A stretch of 64,000 nt of DNA. Source: Actinomadura terrae. GTDB lineage: Bacteria; Actinomycetota; Actinomycetes; Streptosporangiales; Streptosporangiaceae. Where the stretch lies: contig NZ_JAICDG010000002.1 of assembly GCF_022751215.1 (NCBI RefSeq), forward strand, positions 310,001 to 374,000. Direction: 5' to 3'. The notes under the pieces were generated by a model. It was given only the letters and a program-made list of their open reading frames with translations. It was not told where the DNA came from and did not search any database. This document shows, in pieces, positions 35,172 through 45,671 of the stretch (the first letter of the stretch is position 1; each line of letters begins with the position of its first letter). The position numbers and the translations under genes are program-made.

Positions 35172-36788
35172 TCACTCAGGTGTGCTCGACTTCACTCCGG
35201 ACTTCTCGCCCTGCTTCTCCTCCGACCCGGCGCTCACCGCCGGTCCGGGCTTCTTTCCGCGCTCCTTGTCGATCATCGCGAGCAGGCCGGGGACGTCCGA
35301 CTGGGCCACCGCCTCGCCGATCACGCGCGCCTGCGCCTGGTAGGGGTGCGGGCCCGGCTTGTCGAGCGCGGCCTTCATCCACGTCCGCCAGGGCTTGCCC
35401 GTGACCATGCACCGCAGCTGGACGCGGCGCCCGGACGGCACCGGCTCCGAGCCCGCGCACGAGCCGAGCGCCTTGCCCTTCGAGACGATCGCCGTGTAGA
35501 GGGCGGCGCGGGCGCCGCGCGGGACGTCGCCCTCCGGCGAGGAGAGCGTGGCCGGGACGCTCACCGTGCAGCCGTTGGTGTTCTGGTTGCAGTTGACGAA
35601 CTCCAGCTTCCCGGGCGCGAACCGCAGCCCCGGGTCGGCGGCGCCACCGAGCTTGGCCACCCGCGCGCGCACCTCGGAGAGCAGCGAGGACGTATCGTCC
35701 AGCGGCGCGGAGGTGAAGCTGGGGCTGCGCTGCCCCGCCGCCCGGACGGCCAGCAGGGCGTGCGGGGCCGCCGCCGCGACCAGGTAGTCGGCCCCCTCCG
35801 TTTGCACCCGGTACGCCTGGACGCCGTTCACGTTCTCGGTCGGCGGGTTCGGCTTCGCGTGGGCGAGCCGTCCGGCGATCGACTTCGGGCCCAGCACGCC
35901 GGGGAGGTCGAAGCCGGGCATCGACGCCGGGGCCTTCGACCAGCGGCCCGCGTAGTTGTCGGGGTGCGTGCTCTCCCCGGCGTAGTCGCGCCAGAACGCG
36001 ATCGGGGCCTTGAGGTAGGTGACGCCGTCCACGGCCACGACGTCGGCCTTGAGCGCGCCCGCCGTGAGCGTCCCGCTCGCCGAACCCGCCTTGGTGATCC
36101 GCAGCCGCGCCTGGACGGGCCTGCCGTCCACGGTCAGCGTGCCGTCGTAGCGCAGCCCGGACGCCGAGGTGAGCTGCCGTCCCGCCGCGAGCGCCCAGCT
36201 CGACGGGGGCGGCGACGCCTTCTTCGGGGCCTCCGGCTCCGACCCGCCGGTCGAGGTGAAGGCGAGGACGCCGACCCCGGCCACCGCGACGGCGGCGGCC
36301 ACGGCACCCGTGACGATCAACTTCAGCCTGCGGTTGCCGGGGCCTGGAGGCATGGCGCCGGGCGCTGGGGGCGGCGGAGGCGGGGGCAGAGTGGGCTGGA
36401 AGCCGTCCGGGACCGTCGCCCTCGGCGACACAGGGACGAGGACCTCCGGGACGGGGACGTCCATGACCGTCGCGCTCGCGCTCTCGGCCGCCGGAGCCGG
36501 AGCCGGGGCCGGAGCCGGGGCCGGGAAGCCGTCCGGGACGGTCCTGTCGGCGACCGCCGGAGCCTCTTCGGCGTTCTCCGCCTCCTCGGGCTCGGGCGCG
36601 GGCTCGGGCTCGGGCTCGGGCGCGGGTTCGGGCTCGGGCGCGGGTTCGGCGGCGACCGGCCGCTCGGGCTCGGTCCCGCCCGCCACCGGCTTCGCGGCCG
36701 CACGTCCGCCCGCGACGAGCTTGTCGCCGGGCGCGGGACGGGACGGACGCGGCGCCGCCTCGGGCGGCTCGTCCTGTTCAACGCTCAC
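35172..36788 (-). CDS. Membrane-anchored extracellular protein, function unknown
   Basis: A 538-residue protein. A long cytoplasmic Glu/Pro/Ala-rich region ([15 protein letters not shown]) leads to one membrane helix, LKLIVTGAVAAAVAVAGVGVLAF, near residue 165. The external domain of about 340 residues has the alternating hydrophobic pattern of a beta-rich lipid-carrier-like fold (LRYDGTLTVDGRPVQARLRITKAG, DVVAVDGVTYLKAPIAFWRDY), followed by a second domain with a cysteine pair in CNQNTNGCTVSVPATL. The next gene encodes a relative with the same order. The GTG at 36788 is the best start, without a strong ribosome site. Function not recognised; an LppX/LprG-like carrier is a possible reading only. 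Confidence 0.7.
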   Translation of the reverse strand: MSVEQDEPPEAAPRPSRPAPGDKLVAGGRAAAKPVAGGTEPERPVAAEPAPEPEPAPEPEPEPAPEPEEAENAEEAPAVADRTVPDGFPAPAPAPAPAPAAESASATVMDVPVPEVLVPVSPRATVPDGFQPTLPPPPPPPAPGAMPPGPGNRRLKLIVTGAVAAAVAVAGVGVLAFTSTGGSEPEAPKKASPPPSSWALAAGRQLTSASGLRYDGTLTVDGRPVQARLRITKAGSASGTLTAGALKADVVAVDGVTYLKAPIAFWRDYAGESTHPDNYAGRWSKAPASMPGFDLPGVLGPKSIAGRLAHAKPNPPTENVNGVQAYRVQTEGADYLVAAAAPHALLAVRAAGQRSPSFTSAPLDDTSSLLSEVRARVAKLGGAADPGLRFAPGKLEFVNCNQNTNGCTVSVPATLSSPEGDVPRGARAALYTAIVSKGKALGSCAGSEPVPSGRRVQLRCMVTGKPWRTWMKAALDKPGPHPYQAQARVIGEAVAQSDVPGLLAMIDKERGKKPGPAVSAGSEEKQGEKSGVKSSTPE

Positions 36789-36922
36789 TCGACGCTCACT
36801 CTGCTCGCTTCCGGGGGCTCGGGGGGCGCCCACCCAGAGCATAAGTGTGCCCGGCGACGCGTCCCGCCGGAGCGGGAACCACGCATCGCCGGGCACAAGC
36901 CCTCAGATCGGACCGATCCGGG

Positions 36923-38209
36923 CTATTCGCTGTCGAGACCGCCCTGGAGCGCCTGCACCTCGCTCGCCGTCGCCCCGATGACCTTGTAGTCGGCGTGCTT
37001 GTAGTACGTGCCACCGGTGGACTTCGCCCAGCTCGACCAGGCGCTGCTGGTCACCCGGCAGCTGGCCCACTGCGCGGTGCTGCTGGTGATCGTGATCCGG
37101 GCGGTGCAGTTGCCGAGGTCCTTGCCGGTCAGCGTCCCGGCGGTGAGCCGGAACCGGACGTCGACCGTGACCGGCGTCTCCACCCCGTACGGCGGACGGA
37201 TCTTCGCCTCGACCGTGCAGCCGCTGTCGCCGTTGCAGCCGCCCTTCTTCCACTCGTCCACCGTCGGGCGCGCCGAGCCGTCGAAGGAGTCCTTCAGCTC
37301 GCCCATGCTCGTGCGCATGTCGGAGATGATCGAGGACGCCTGGCCGGAGCTCTTCGGGCTCACGTCCAGCGCGAGGCGCGGCGTCGTCGACTCGTAGCGC
37401 AGCAGCTCCGCGTCGTCGGCGTCGGTGATGTAGAGGGTGGAGGAGAACGTGCTGAACCGCAGCGCCTTCTTGCCCTGCCAGGTGATTTTGGTCGGCTTCA
37501 CCTTCGCGGCGGCCGCCGCGCGCAGCTTGTTCGACAGGGCCGTCGGCGTCAGCTCCTGCTTGAAGTCGACGTCGAGCTTGTCGGCGCTGAGCCGGCCCCA
37601 CTGCTCGCCGGTGCCGAGGTAGTACGGCGTCTCGGAGCCGGAGATCTGCCGCCGCCAGTACGACGCGTCGGCCTTGACGAACAGCTTCCCGTCGGCGACG
37701 AGGAGCGTGACACTGTCGCTGTTCCAGCGGACGGGACCGGTGACGCGGCCGCCCTTGGTGACGTTCAGCTCACCCTGGATCGTCTCGGCACCGCCGCCGA
37801 AGTTGCCCTTGAGGCCGACCGCGCGCGCCGACGCCATCGTGTCGGCCGCCGCGCGCAGCTTCTCCTCGGGCTTTTTCTCGCCGCCGGAGGACAGCACGAG
37901 CACCACCGCGCCGATGATCACGACGACGGCCAGCACGCCGCCGATCAGCACCGCGATCAGCGCGCCGCCGCCCTTCTTGCGCGGCGGCGGCATCGGACCG
38001 CCCGGGGGCGGCGGGTAGAAGCCGGGAGGGGTATTGGGGGGGCCGAAACCGCCAGGTGGAGGGGGTGCCCCGCCCGGTCCTCCGGGGCCGCCCGGGATGC
38101 CGGGACCACCCGGCCCGGGGGGACCGCCGGGGCCCGCGGGCGGTGGCGGCGGCGGCCATGAGGCGCCGCCGGGGGGTTCCCAGCCCGGGGGAGGCGGAGG
38201 GTTGCTCAT
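36923..38209 (-). CDS. Membrane-anchored extracellular protein, paralogue of its neighbour
   Basis: A 428-residue protein with a Gly/Pro-rich cytoplasmic N-terminus, a basic RKKGGG stop and one helix, ALIAVLIGGVLAVVVIIGAVVLVL. Its outside part repeats the neighbour's plan: VTKGGRVTGPVRW and LLVADGKLFVKADASYWRRQ in the first domain, CNGDSGCTVEAKIRPP with the same cysteine spacing in the second. The two genes are probably an ancient duplication. ATG 38209 has GGAAGGA upstream. It is divergent from nuoA2 over 150 bases. Confidence 0.75.
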   Translation of the reverse strand: MSNPPPPPGWEPPGGASWPPPPPPAGPGGPPGPGGPGIPGGPGGPGGAPPPPGGFGPPNTPPGFYPPPPGGPMPPPRKKGGGALIAVLIGGVLAVVVIIGAVVLVLSSGGEKKPEEKLRAAADTMASARAVGLKGNFGGGAETIQGELNVTKGGRVTGPVRWNSDSVTLLVADGKLFVKADASYWRRQISGSETPYYLGTGEQWGRLSADKLDVDFKQELTPTALSNKLRAAAAAKVKPTKITWQGKKALRFSTFSSTLYITDADDAELLRYESTTPRLALDVSPKSSGQASSIISDMRTSMGELKDSFDGSARPTVDEWKKGGCNGDSGCTVEAKIRPPYGVETPVTVDVRFRLTAGTLTGKDLGNCTARITITSSTAQWASCRVTSSAWSSWAKSTGGTYYKHADYKVIGATASEVQALQGGLDSE

Positions 38210-38360
38210 CCGGTCACGTCCTTCCAGGTCAATTGACCCCAATGCTCCTCTAGTGTGCAGCAAAACCTTGACATTGTGATCCTCTCGGGAGGAGGTAGGA
38301 CGCCACACTCGCGCACACGCGTATCAGCGATACTGGTTGGACGCTCCCCGGGAGGTAACG

Positions 38361-38732
38361 GTGCGGGACTATTTCGACTCGTACGGGGTCTTGGTGGCGT
38401 TGATCGTGGTCGGCGGGGGGATCGTCGGCGGCGGACTGGCCGCGAACCGGCTGCTGCGGCCGAACCGTCCGACGGCCGAGAAGCTCCTCACCTACGAGTG
38501 CGGCGTCGATCCCGTCGGCGGCGGGTGGGCGCATTCATACGTGCGCTACTACGTCTTCGCCTACCTGTACGTGGTGTTCGCCGTGGACGCGGTGTTCCTG
38601 TTCCCGTGGGCCACGGTGTTCTCCGCCCCCGGGTACGGCGCGACCACGCTCGGGGAGATGTTCGTCTTCCTCGTCTTCCTCGCGGCGGGCCTCGCCTACG
38701 CGGGGAAGAAGGGCGTGCTCTCCTGGGTCTGA
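38361..38732 (+). CDS. nuoA2: Complex I-like subunit A, second set
   Basis: NuoA, 123 residues, three helices. [44 protein letters not shown] has the cysteine-containing loop and the conserved acidic helix of the family. The GTG at 38361 is chosen because GGGAGGT is five to six bases upstream; an in-frame TTG lies earlier. It is the first gene of the second nuo locus. Confidence 0.93.
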   Translation: MRDYFDSYGVLVALIVVGGGIVGGGLAANRLLRPNRPTAEKLLTYECGVDPVGGGWAHSYVRYYVFAYLYVVFAVDAVFLFPWATVFSAPGYGATTLGEMFVFLVFLAAGLAYAGKKGVLSWV

Positions 38733-38818
38733 CCCCCGCGGGCCGGCGACCCCGTCCGCGACACGTCGCGGACGGGGGCCGAAACGGGGCCCTGGCGTCA
38801 TCCGCGAGGGCTGCAACA

Positions 38819-39622
38819 ATGCCCTGTGTGAGCACTATCGATCTCCCGCCGCCCAGCGTCGGGCCGGTCTCCCGGCTGGCGCCGAAGCCGATCAAGTTCG
38901 TGCTCAACTGGGGCCGCCGGTACTCGCTGTGGGTGTTCAACTTCGGCCTGGCCTGCTGCGCGATCGAGTTCATCGCCACGTCCATGAGCCGGCACGACTT
39001 CATCCGGCTCGGCGTGATCCCGTTCGCGCCGGGCCCGCGGCAGGCCGACCTGATGGTCGTGTCGGGGACCGTCAGCGACAAGATGGCGCCCGCCGTCCGC
39101 CGCCTCTACGAGCAGATGCCCGAGCCCAAGTACGTGATCTCGTTCGGCGCCTGCTCCAACTGCGGCGGCCCGTACTGGGACTCCTACTGCGTGACCAAGG
39201 GCGTCGACCAGATCATTCCGGTGGACGTGTACGTACCGGGCTGCCCGCCGCGTCCCGAGGCGCTGCTGCACGGCATCGTCCACCTCCAGGACAAGATCGC
39301 GGGCGAGTCGCTCGGCGAGCGCTACGACGGCGGCGAGCCGATGTCGCCGCCGCCGGCGCCGCGTCCGCTGTCGGCCACGGTGCTCCGCCGCCCGATCCAG
39401 CCCGCACCCGAACCGGCACCCGCGCCCGAGCCAGAGCCCGCGCACGAACCCGCGGTCGAGCCGGAGGCGGAGACACGGCCGCTGCCGCCCGTCGCCGAGC
39501 CCGTGCGCGAGGAGCGGCCGTCGCCGCCGGACGAGGCCGGACCCCCGCTGGACCACGACCCGTCGATCATCCCGGGCCTGACCGACCACGGGCACGACGA
39601 CGAGATCGGACGCGAGCGGTGA
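38819..39622 (+). CDS. nuoB2: Complex I-like subunit B, second set
   Basis: NuoB holds the terminal cluster N2 next to the quinone site. All four ligands are present: the double cysteine in GLACCAIEF, then GACSNCGG and VPGCPPRPE. The core ends by about residue 175; the remaining 90 residues form a proline/glutamate-rich acidic tail ([16 protein letters not shown]) absent from ordinary NuoB. ATG 38819 has GAGGG upstream. Its 3' end overlaps nuoC2 as GTGA. Confidence 0.93.
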   Translation: MPCVSTIDLPPPSVGPVSRLAPKPIKFVLNWGRRYSLWVFNFGLACCAIEFIATSMSRHDFIRLGVIPFAPGPRQADLMVVSGTVSDKMAPAVRRLYEQMPEPKYVISFGACSNCGGPYWDSYCVTKGVDQIIPVDVYVPGCPPRPEALLHGIVHLQDKIAGESLGERYDGGEPMSPPPAPRPLSATVLRRPIQPAPEPAPAPEPEPAHEPAVEPEAETRPLPPVAEPVREERPSPPDEAGPPLDHDPSIIPGLTDHGHDDEIGRER

Positions 39623-40221
39623 GCGCGAACCCGGACCCCGCTGCGCTGACCGCCGCCTGGACGGAGCGGTTCGGCACGGAGATCACCACCGAGGAGACGT
39701 TCGGCGGCCTCGCGGTCGGGGTGCCGTCCGAGCACTGGCTGGCGGCGCTGACGTTCGCGCGCGACGAGCTGTCCTGCGGGTTCTTCGACTGGCTGACCGG
39801 CGTGGACGAGCTCGCCGACGGCTTCGCGGTCGTCGTCCACGTGTACTCGCTGGAGCGCCGCCACCACCTGCTGCTCCGCACCCGCGTCCCGCGCGCGGAG
39901 CCGGTGCTGCCGACCGCGACCGGCGTGTACCGGGGCGCCTCCTGGCACGAGCGGGAGACGTTCGAGATGTTCGGCGTCGTGTTCGAGGGGCACCCGCACC
40001 TCGTCCCGCTGCTGCTGCCCGACGGCTTCGAGGGCAACCCGCTGCGCAAGGAGTTCGTGCTCGCCGCGCGCGTCGCCAAGCCGTGGCCGGGCGCGAAGGA
40101 GCCCGGCGAGTCGGGGCACGGCGCGCCGAGCCGGCGCCGCGTCCGCCCGCCGGGCGTGCCCGAGGAGGGGACGTGGGGCCCGACCCGGCGGCCCCCGGCC
40201 CCGGAGACCCCCGATGCTTGA
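39619..40221 (+). CDS. nuoC2: Complex I-like subunit C, second set
   Basis: NuoC (30-kDa subunit), 200 residues. The signature [38 protein letters not shown] is complete. No NuoD sequence is fused at the C-terminus; the last 50 residues are a basic proline-rich tail, and nuoH2 starts inside its last codons. NuoD would normally follow here. Confidence 0.9.
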   Translation: MSANPDPAALTAAWTERFGTEITTEETFGGLAVGVPSEHWLAALTFARDELSCGFFDWLTGVDELADGFAVVVHVYSLERRHHLLLRTRVPRAEPVLPTATGVYRGASWHERETFEMFGVVFEGHPHLVPLLLPDGFEGNPLRKEFVLAARVAKPWPGAKEPGESGHGAPSRRRVRPPGVPEEGTWGPTRRPPAPETPDA

Positions 40222-41170
40222 GATCGTCGGCAAGCTGATCCTGGTCGCGGCGGCGTTCGCGCTGCTGCCGCTGCTGGTGGGCCAGGCCGAGCACAAGGTC
40301 ATGGCCCACATGCAGGGACGTCTCGGCCCCATGTACGCGGGCGGCTTCCACGGCTGGGCGCAGCTCGTCGCCGACGGCGTGAAGTTCGCCCAGAAGGAGG
40401 ACGTCGTCCCCCGCGACGCGGACCGGTGGGTGTTCAAGCTCGCGCCGGGCGTCGCGCTCGTCCCCTACCTGCTGGTGCTGCTCGTCGTGCCGGTCGGCCC
40501 CGGCGGGCAGGTCGTGCTCGACCTCGGCCTCGGCCTGTTCTTCGCGCTGGCCGTGATGGGCGTCGGGGTGATCGGCGCGATCATGGCGGGCTGGGCGAGC
40601 GCGAACAAGTACGCGCTGCTCGGCGGGATGCGGGTCGCGGCGCAGCTGATGTCCTACGAGCTGCCGATGGTGTTCGCGGCGTCGTCGGCGGCGATGGCGG
40701 CGGGCACGATCTCGCTGACCGGCATCGCCGACGAATGGCGCTGGTACTGGCTGCCCTGGCAGGCGGTCGGCGCGGTCGTGTTCTTCGTCGCGGGCCTCGC
40801 GGAGCTGCGCCGCCCGCCGTTCGACATGCCGGTCGCCGACTCGGAGATCATCTTCGGCCCGTACACCGAGTACGGCGGGCTGCGGTTCGCGCTGTTCCTG
40901 CTGGCCGAGTACGCCGGGATCGTGGTGCTGTGCGCGCTGACGACCGTCCTGTTCCTGGGCGGGTGGAAAGGCCCGTTCCTCAACACCGAACTGGGCTGGC
41001 TCTGGACGCTGGCCAAGGTCGGCGTGCTGGCGTTCGTCGTCATCTGGCTCCGGGTCAGCTACCCGCGCATGCGCGAGGACCAGCTCCAGAAGCTCGCGTG
41101 GGCCTACCTGGTGCCGCTGTCGCTGGCGCAGCTCGCGCTGACCGGCGTCCTGAAGGTCGCGTTCGGCTGA
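40214..41170 (+). CDS. nuoH2: Complex I-like subunit H, second set
   Basis: NuoH homologue of 318 residues, eight helices, without the long C-terminal tail of NuoH1. [20 protein letters not shown] and [22 protein letters not shown] are family landmarks. The quinone-tunnel loop reads [19 protein letters not shown] where NuoH1 has [19 protein letters not shown], so acidic residues of the loop are partly replaced. ATG 40214 overlaps nuoC2 by eight bases. Confidence 0.93.
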   Translation: MLEIVGKLILVAAAFALLPLLVGQAEHKVMAHMQGRLGPMYAGGFHGWAQLVADGVKFAQKEDVVPRDADRWVFKLAPGVALVPYLLVLLVVPVGPGGQVVLDLGLGLFFALAVMGVGVIGAIMAGWASANKYALLGGMRVAAQLMSYELPMVFAASSAAMAAGTISLTGIADEWRWYWLPWQAVGAVVFFVAGLAELRRPPFDMPVADSEIIFGPYTEYGGLRFALFLLAEYAGIVVLCALTTVLFLGGWKGPFLNTELGWLWTLAKVGVLAFVVIWLRVSYPRMREDQLQKLAWAYLVPLSLAQLALTGVLKVAFG

Positions 41171-41174
41171 TCGG

Positions 41175-42071
41175 TCACGGCAGGAAGATCGAGTACTCGG
41201 AGAGCTGCGTGAGGATGTCGGGCGGCAGATCGGCGTCCACCGCCATCTCCTCGGCGGACACGAACGGGCCCTGCGTCTCCCTGACCCGGACGACGCGCTC
41301 GGCGAGTTCGGCGTCCATGCCGGGCAGCGCGGCGATGATGTCGCTCGGGACGTGGTTGACGTCCACGAGACCGCCGTCGTCGTAGGTGCGCGGCGCGTCG
41401 GGACGGCCGATCCGCAGTTCGTGGGCGAGCGCCGGGTCCTCGGCGGCGAGCGTGCGGGCCTCCTCGCGCAGCGTCCTGCGGTACTTGGCGACCTCGATGG
41501 CGTGCTGGTTGATTCGGTTGCGCGGGATCTCGGGCGGGAAGACCGACGAGCGGACCGCGAACGCGTGCGCGGTGCCCGCGACCCACAGCGTCATCGTCAG
41601 CATCGTGCCGAACGCGGCCGGGATCACCCCGTCGGACGAGGTGAGCGCCAGGCACCCGGCCAGCGCGATGCCGTAGCCGGCGGCGGTCACGCCGAGGTTC
41701 TTCGAGCCGCGCCGGATCGCCGCGTACAGGAACGAGAACGGCGTTCCGAGACCGAACGTCAGGAACGGGACGAACGCCCAGAGGATGCCCTTCGGGCCCT
41801 CGGAGCCCGCCGGGCCGGGCGGCATCGGCGGAACGGGCTGCATCGGCTGCATCGGCGGCCCGGCGAACGGGGGCCGCCACCCGGGCCCGCCGTACGGACG
41901 GCCCGGGGGATACGGAGTGGCGCGAGGGTCGTGGGGAACCTGTCCATAAGAAGGGCGTCCATGGGGCGGACGGGCATACGGCGGCCGTCCGGGGGACGGG
42001 TGGCCATAGCGCGGGCCCCCCTGGTCGTGGCCGGATTCTGGACCATTGGGGCCGTCCGCGTGATGGCTCAC
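41175..42071 (-). CDS. Helix-hairpin-helix membrane protein inside the nuo2 locus
   Basis: A 298-residue protein on the opposite strand to all nuo2 genes. The first 95 residues are Pro/Gly/His-rich. Three or four hydrophobic segments follow ([64 protein letters not shown]). The C-terminus has [41 protein letters not shown], a ComEA/helix-hairpin-helix type motif. GTG 42071 follows GGGGAGGG. It ends four bases beyond nuoH2, converging with it. The HhH fold usually binds DNA or proteins; its role here is unknown. Confidence 0.82.
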   Translation of the reverse strand: MSHHADGPNGPESGHDQGGPRYGHPSPGRPPYARPPHGRPSYGQVPHDPRATPYPPGRPYGGPGWRPPFAGPPMQPMQPVPPMPPGPAGSEGPKGILWAFVPFLTFGLGTPFSFLYAAIRRGSKNLGVTAAGYGIALAGCLALTSSDGVIPAAFGTMLTMTLWVAGTAHAFAVRSSVFPPEIPRNRINQHAIEVAKYRRTLREEARTLAAEDPALAHELRIGRPDAPRTYDDGGLVDVNHVPSDIIAALPGMDAELAERVVRVRETQGPFVSAEEMAVDADLPPDILTQLSEYSIFLP

Positions 42072-42179
42072 ATGCCCTCCCCACCCGTAGGCCGTCCGGA
42101 GCGCGGGACGCCAGGTCCCACGTGTGGTTTGACGAACGCGGCCACCGGCGCGTTCCCTGGCGGCGCTTCGTACGCAATC

Positions 42180-42743
42180 ATGGGGCGCGTGGGACGGCTA
42201 CCAGGAGGCGGGCTGGCCAAGGGGCTCGCCGTGACGCTACGGACGATGACGCGGCGATCCATCACGCGTCAGTATCCGGAGGTCCAGCCTGACCTGGCCC
42301 CGCGCAGCCGGGGCGTGATCGCGCTGTTCGAGGAGAACTGCACGGTCTGCATGCTCTGCGCGCGCGAATGCCCCGACTGGTGCATCTACATCGACTCGCA
42401 CAAGGAGACCCTCCCCGCCGAGGGCGGCGGGCGCGCGCGCATGCGCAACGTCCTCGACCGGTTCGCCATCGACTTCGCGCTGTGCATGTACTGCGGCATC
42501 TGCATCGAGGCGTGCCCGTTCGACGCGCTGTTCTGGTCGCCGGAGTTCGAGTACGCCGAATACGACATCGCCGAGCTGACCCACGAGAAGGAGCGGCTGC
42601 GCGAGTGGATGTGGACGGTCCCGCCGCCGCAGGCGCACGACCCGTCCGCCGAGCCGCCGAAGGAGGTGGGCGCCGCCGAGAAGGCGGCCGCCCGGGCGGC
42701 CCGCAAGCCCCGGGAGGCACAACCGCCGGAGGCGGGGGAGTGA
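42180..42743 (+). CDS. nuoI2: Complex I-like subunit I, second set
   Basis: NuoI homologue, 187 residues. Two 4Fe-4S motifs are intact: [12 protein letters not shown] and [47 protein letters not shown] is the typical later region of second-set NuoI. ATG 42180 is used because the [13 protein letters not shown] stretch belongs to the family; GTG 42231 has a similar claim and would shorten it. It restarts the operon after the antisense gene, so it probably has its own promoter in 42072-42179. Confidence 0.88.
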   Translation: MGRVGRLPGGGLAKGLAVTLRTMTRRSITRQYPEVQPDLAPRSRGVIALFEENCTVCMLCARECPDWCIYIDSHKETLPAEGGGRARMRNVLDRFAIDFALCMYCGICIEACPFDALFWSPEFEYAEYDIAELTHEKERLREWMWTVPPPQAHDPSAEPPKEVGAAEKAAARAARKPREAQPPEAGE

Positions 42744-43273
42744 GCGGGCAGGAGGTCGTCTTCGCGCTGCTCGGCGTGGTGGCGGTCGGGTCCGGGATCA
42801 TGGTGGTGACGACGCGGCAGCTGGTCCACGCGGCGCTGTGGCTGGTCGTGTCGTTCGGCGCGCTGGCCGGCGGCTACCTCGTGCTCACGGCGGAGTTCGT
42901 CGCGTGGGTGCAGGTGCTCATCTACGTCGGCGCGGTCGTCGTGCTGCTGCTGTTCGGGATCATGCTGACGCGCGCGCCGATCGGGGAGTCCGCCGACCTG
43001 GACTCCGGCAACCGCTGGGTCGCGGCGGGCGTCGCCGCCGCCACGGCCGCCGTGCTCGTCACGGTCATGGCCATGGGCTTCCGGGACGAGGAGATGCCGC
43101 TGAAGGCGGGCGGCGGCTCGGCCGACGAGCTCGGCGCCAGCGTGTTCCGGACGTGGGTGCTGCCGTTCGAGGTGCTGTCGGTCCTGCTGCTGGCCTCGCT
43201 GGTCGGCGCGATCGTCCTGTCCCGCACGGATATCGGAAGCGGCGCGGAGACGGACGAGGAGGGCGGCGCCTGA
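42740..43273 (+). CDS. nuoJ2: Complex I-like subunit J, second set
   Basis: NuoJ homologue, 177 residues, five helices. [46 protein letters not shown] carries the pi-bulge helix. It lacks the long tail of NuoJ1. The GTG overlaps nuoI2 as GTGA. Confidence 0.92.
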   Translation: MSGQEVVFALLGVVAVGSGIMVVTTRQLVHAALWLVVSFGALAGGYLVLTAEFVAWVQVLIYVGAVVVLLLFGIMLTRAPIGESADLDSGNRWVAAGVAAATAAVLVTVMAMGFRDEEMPLKAGGGSADELGASVFRTWVLPFEVLSVLLLASLVGAIVLSRTDIGSGAETDEEGGA

Positions 43274-43635
43274 TGCACCTCGCCTATCCGACGGTCGTGG
43301 CGGCGCTGCTGTTCTCCGTGGGCGTGTACGGGGTGCTCGCGCGCCGCAACGCGATCCTCGTCCTGATGTCGGTCGAGCTGATGCTGAACGCGGTGAACCT
43401 CAACCTGGTGGCCTTCGACATCCGCTTCGCCGACCGGCTGCACGGCGGGCAGGTCATGACGCTGTTCACGATCGTGATCGCGGCGGCGGAGATCGGGCTC
43501 GGGCTGGCGATCGTCCTGCTCGTGTACCGGAACCGGCGGATGATCGACGTCGACCGGCTGGACGCGCTCGCCGAGGAGCCCGACGGCGCGGACGAGCGGC
43601 CGCACGAGCGGCCGCACGAGGAGGCGGCCCGGTGA
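43273..43635 (+). CDS. nuoK2: Complex I-like subunit K, second set
   Basis: NuoK homologue, 120 residues, three helices; [19 protein letters not shown] and [18 protein letters not shown] carry the two conserved glutamates. The C-terminal 25 residues are an acidic extension with a repeated ERPHE. Its ATG shares a base with the nuoJ2 stop (TGATG). Confidence 0.93.
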   Translation: MHLAYPTVVAALLFSVGVYGVLARRNAILVLMSVELMLNAVNLNLVAFDIRFADRLHGGQVMTLFTIVIAAAEIGLGLAIVLLVYRNRRMIDVDRLDALAEEPDGADERPHERPHEEAAR

Positions 43636-45671
43636 TCTGGCTGGCGTCGCTGACCGTCCTGCTGCCGTTCCTCGCCGCGTTCGCCGGGATGCTGCTCGGC
43701 CCGAGCCTGACCCGCCTCCTGCGCCGCGTCCGGCCCAACGGGCCCGCGCTGATCGCGTGCGTGCCGATCGCGGTGTCGCTCGTCTTCGCCGCGATCGTCG
43801 CGTTCACCGTCTGGCGCGACCCCGGCGAGCGGGTCGGCGAGCTGGCGACGATCGACACCGGCGGCGTGCCGATCCGCGTCGCGCTCCAGGTGGACGGCCT
43901 CTCGGCGGTCGTCGCGCTGATGGTGTGCTGCGTGGCGCTCGCGGTGCAGGTCTACTCCGTCGCGTACATGCGGGACGACCGGCGCTACTCGTCCTACGCC
44001 GCGTTCATCTCCATGTTCACCGCCGCGATGCTGCTGGTGGTCTACTCGGGCGACCTGATCGTCCTGTACGCGGGCTGGGAGGTCATGGGCATCTGCTCGT
44101 ACTTCCTGATCGGGCACCACTGGGAAGACCGCGACAACTCGCGCGCGGCGGTCAAGGCGTTCCTGGTGACGCGCCTGGGCGACGTCGGTTTCCTCATCGG
44201 AATCCTGGTCCTCGGCGTGGGCGCGAACACCTTCTCCATAAGGGGCGTGCTGGCCGAAGCGGGCAACATGCCGCATTCGACGGTGACGGCGGCGGCCCTG
44301 CTGCTGCTCGCCGGTGTCGCGGGCAAGAGCGCGCAGTTCCCCCTCCACACCTGGCTCCCGGACGCGATGGCGGGCCCCACCCCGATCAGCGCGCTCATCC
44401 ACGCGGCGACGATGGTCGCGGCGGGCGTCTACGTCGTCGCCCGGCTGTACGGCGTGTTCGTCGAGGCCCCCGCCGCGCTGACCGTTCTCGGCGTCGTCGC
44501 GGTGGTCTCCATGGTCGGGTCCGCGCTCGCCGCCCTCGCCCAGGACGACCTGAAACGCGTCCTCGCCTACTCCACGATCAGCCAGCTCGGCGTGATGGCG
44601 GCGGGCCTCGCGGTCGGCGCCGACACCGCCGCGATCTTCCACCTGCTCACGCACGGCGCGTTCAAGGCGCTGCTGTTCCTGTCGGCGGGCTGCGTGATCG
44701 TCGTCGCCGGGTCGAACATGCTCGCGCACTACGGCGGGCTGCGGCGCGGCATGCCGGTCACGTTCTGGTCGATGACGGTCGGGCTGGCCGCGCTCGTCGG
44801 CGTCCCGCCGTTCAGCGGCTGGTTCAGCAAGGACTCGGTCATCGAGGCCGCCCAGCACTCCGCCCTGCACGGCGGCGAGTCCGCCGCCGGGCCCGCCCCG
44901 GCCGGTTGGTCCCCCGCCCCCTCCGCCCTCCCGGAAGCCAACCCGTTCCCTCAGCTCGTCCGGCCGCCGGCATGCGCGAACGACGTCACGGCCGCCTGCC
45001 TGTCGCGGCCGGACGAGGCGCGGGCCGTGCTGACCTCCCCCGGGCTCGTCGAACTGAGGACCATCGGCGTGGACCTGCCCGCCGGGGTGGCGTGGCTGAT
45101 CTACCTCGGGCTGCTGCTCACGGTCGCGCTGACGGCGGCGTACGCGACGCGCGCCTGGCTGATGACGTTCTTCGGCGAGCCGCGCGGCACCTACGAGATC
45201 CGCGAGGCGCCCCGGGCCATGTCGTGGACGGTCGCGGTGCTGGCCGTCCCCGCCGCGATCCTCGGGTTCTTCGGGCTCGGCGCTGAGGAGCTGCGCCCGC
45301 ATGTCGGGTCCGCGCTGCTCGGGCTGCTGCTGGCGGTGCTCGGCGCGGGCGCGGCGTTCCTGATCTGGAACCGCGATCCGGCGGCCGATCCGTCGCGCGC
45401 GCTGGGCCGGGCCCGTCCCGTCTTCGCGCGGGCCTTCTATGTGGACGAGGTGTATGCGGCGCTCGTCGTCCGCCCGTTCCTGGCGCTGGCGCGCGGGGTC
45501 GTCGCGTTCGACTCGCGGCGGATCGACGGCGCGGTCGTCGGCGCCGGACGCGGCGCGCGGCGGCTCGGCGGCATCCTGCGCGTCCCGCAGAACGGCAACC
45601 CGCAGACCTACCTGACCGGCCTGCTCGCGGGCGTCGTCGTCATCGTCGCCGGGGTGGTGATCTTCCGATGA
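43632..45671 (+). CDS. nuoL2: Complex I-like subunit L, second set
   Basis: NuoL homologue, 679 residues. [21 protein letters not shown] holds the channel glutamate, [33 protein letters not shown] is the antiporter signature, and [18 protein letters not shown] the lysine helix. About 60 residues are inserted in an extracytoplasmic loop (near residues 410-475), with a cysteine pair in [12 protein letters not shown] that NuoL1 lacks. GTG 43632 overlaps nuoK2. Confidence 0.92.
   Translation: MIWLASLTVLLPFLAAFAGMLLGPSLTRLLRRVRPNGPALIACVPIAVSLVFAAIVAFTVWRDPGERVGELATIDTGGVPIRVALQVDGLSAVVALMVCCVALAVQVYSVAYMRDDRRYSSYAAFISMFTAAMLLVVYSGDLIVLYAGWEVMGICSYFLIGHHWEDRDNSRAAVKAFLVTRLGDVGFLIGILVLGVGANTFSIRGVLAEAGNMPHSTVTAAALLLLAGVAGKSAQFPLHTWLPDAMAGPTPISALIHAATMVAAGVYVVARLYGVFVEAPAALTVLGVVAVVSMVGSALAALAQDDLKRVLAYSTISQLGVMAAGLAVGADTAAIFHLLTHGAFKALLFLSAGCVIVVAGSNMLAHYGGLRRGMPVTFWSMTVGLAALVGVPPFSGWFSKDSVIEAAQHSALHGGESAAGPAPAGWSPAPSALPEANPFPQLVRPPACANDVTAACLSRPDEARAVLTSPGLVELRTIGVDLPAGVAWLIYLGLLLTVALTAAYATRAWLMTFFGEPRGTYEIREAPRAMSWTVAVLAVPAAILGFFGLGAEELRPHVGSALLGLLLAVLGAGAAFLIWNRDPAADPSRALGRARPVFARAFYVDEVYAALVVRPFLALARGVVAFDSRRIDGAVVGAGRGARRLGGILRVPQNGNPQTYLTGLLAGVVVIVAGVVIFR

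Noticed and set aside
39619-40221. NuoCD fusion, which would explain the missing nuoD2
   Set aside because: The frame stops after a 200-residue NuoC with a basic tail; no 49-kDa sequence is present and nuoH2 begins inside it.
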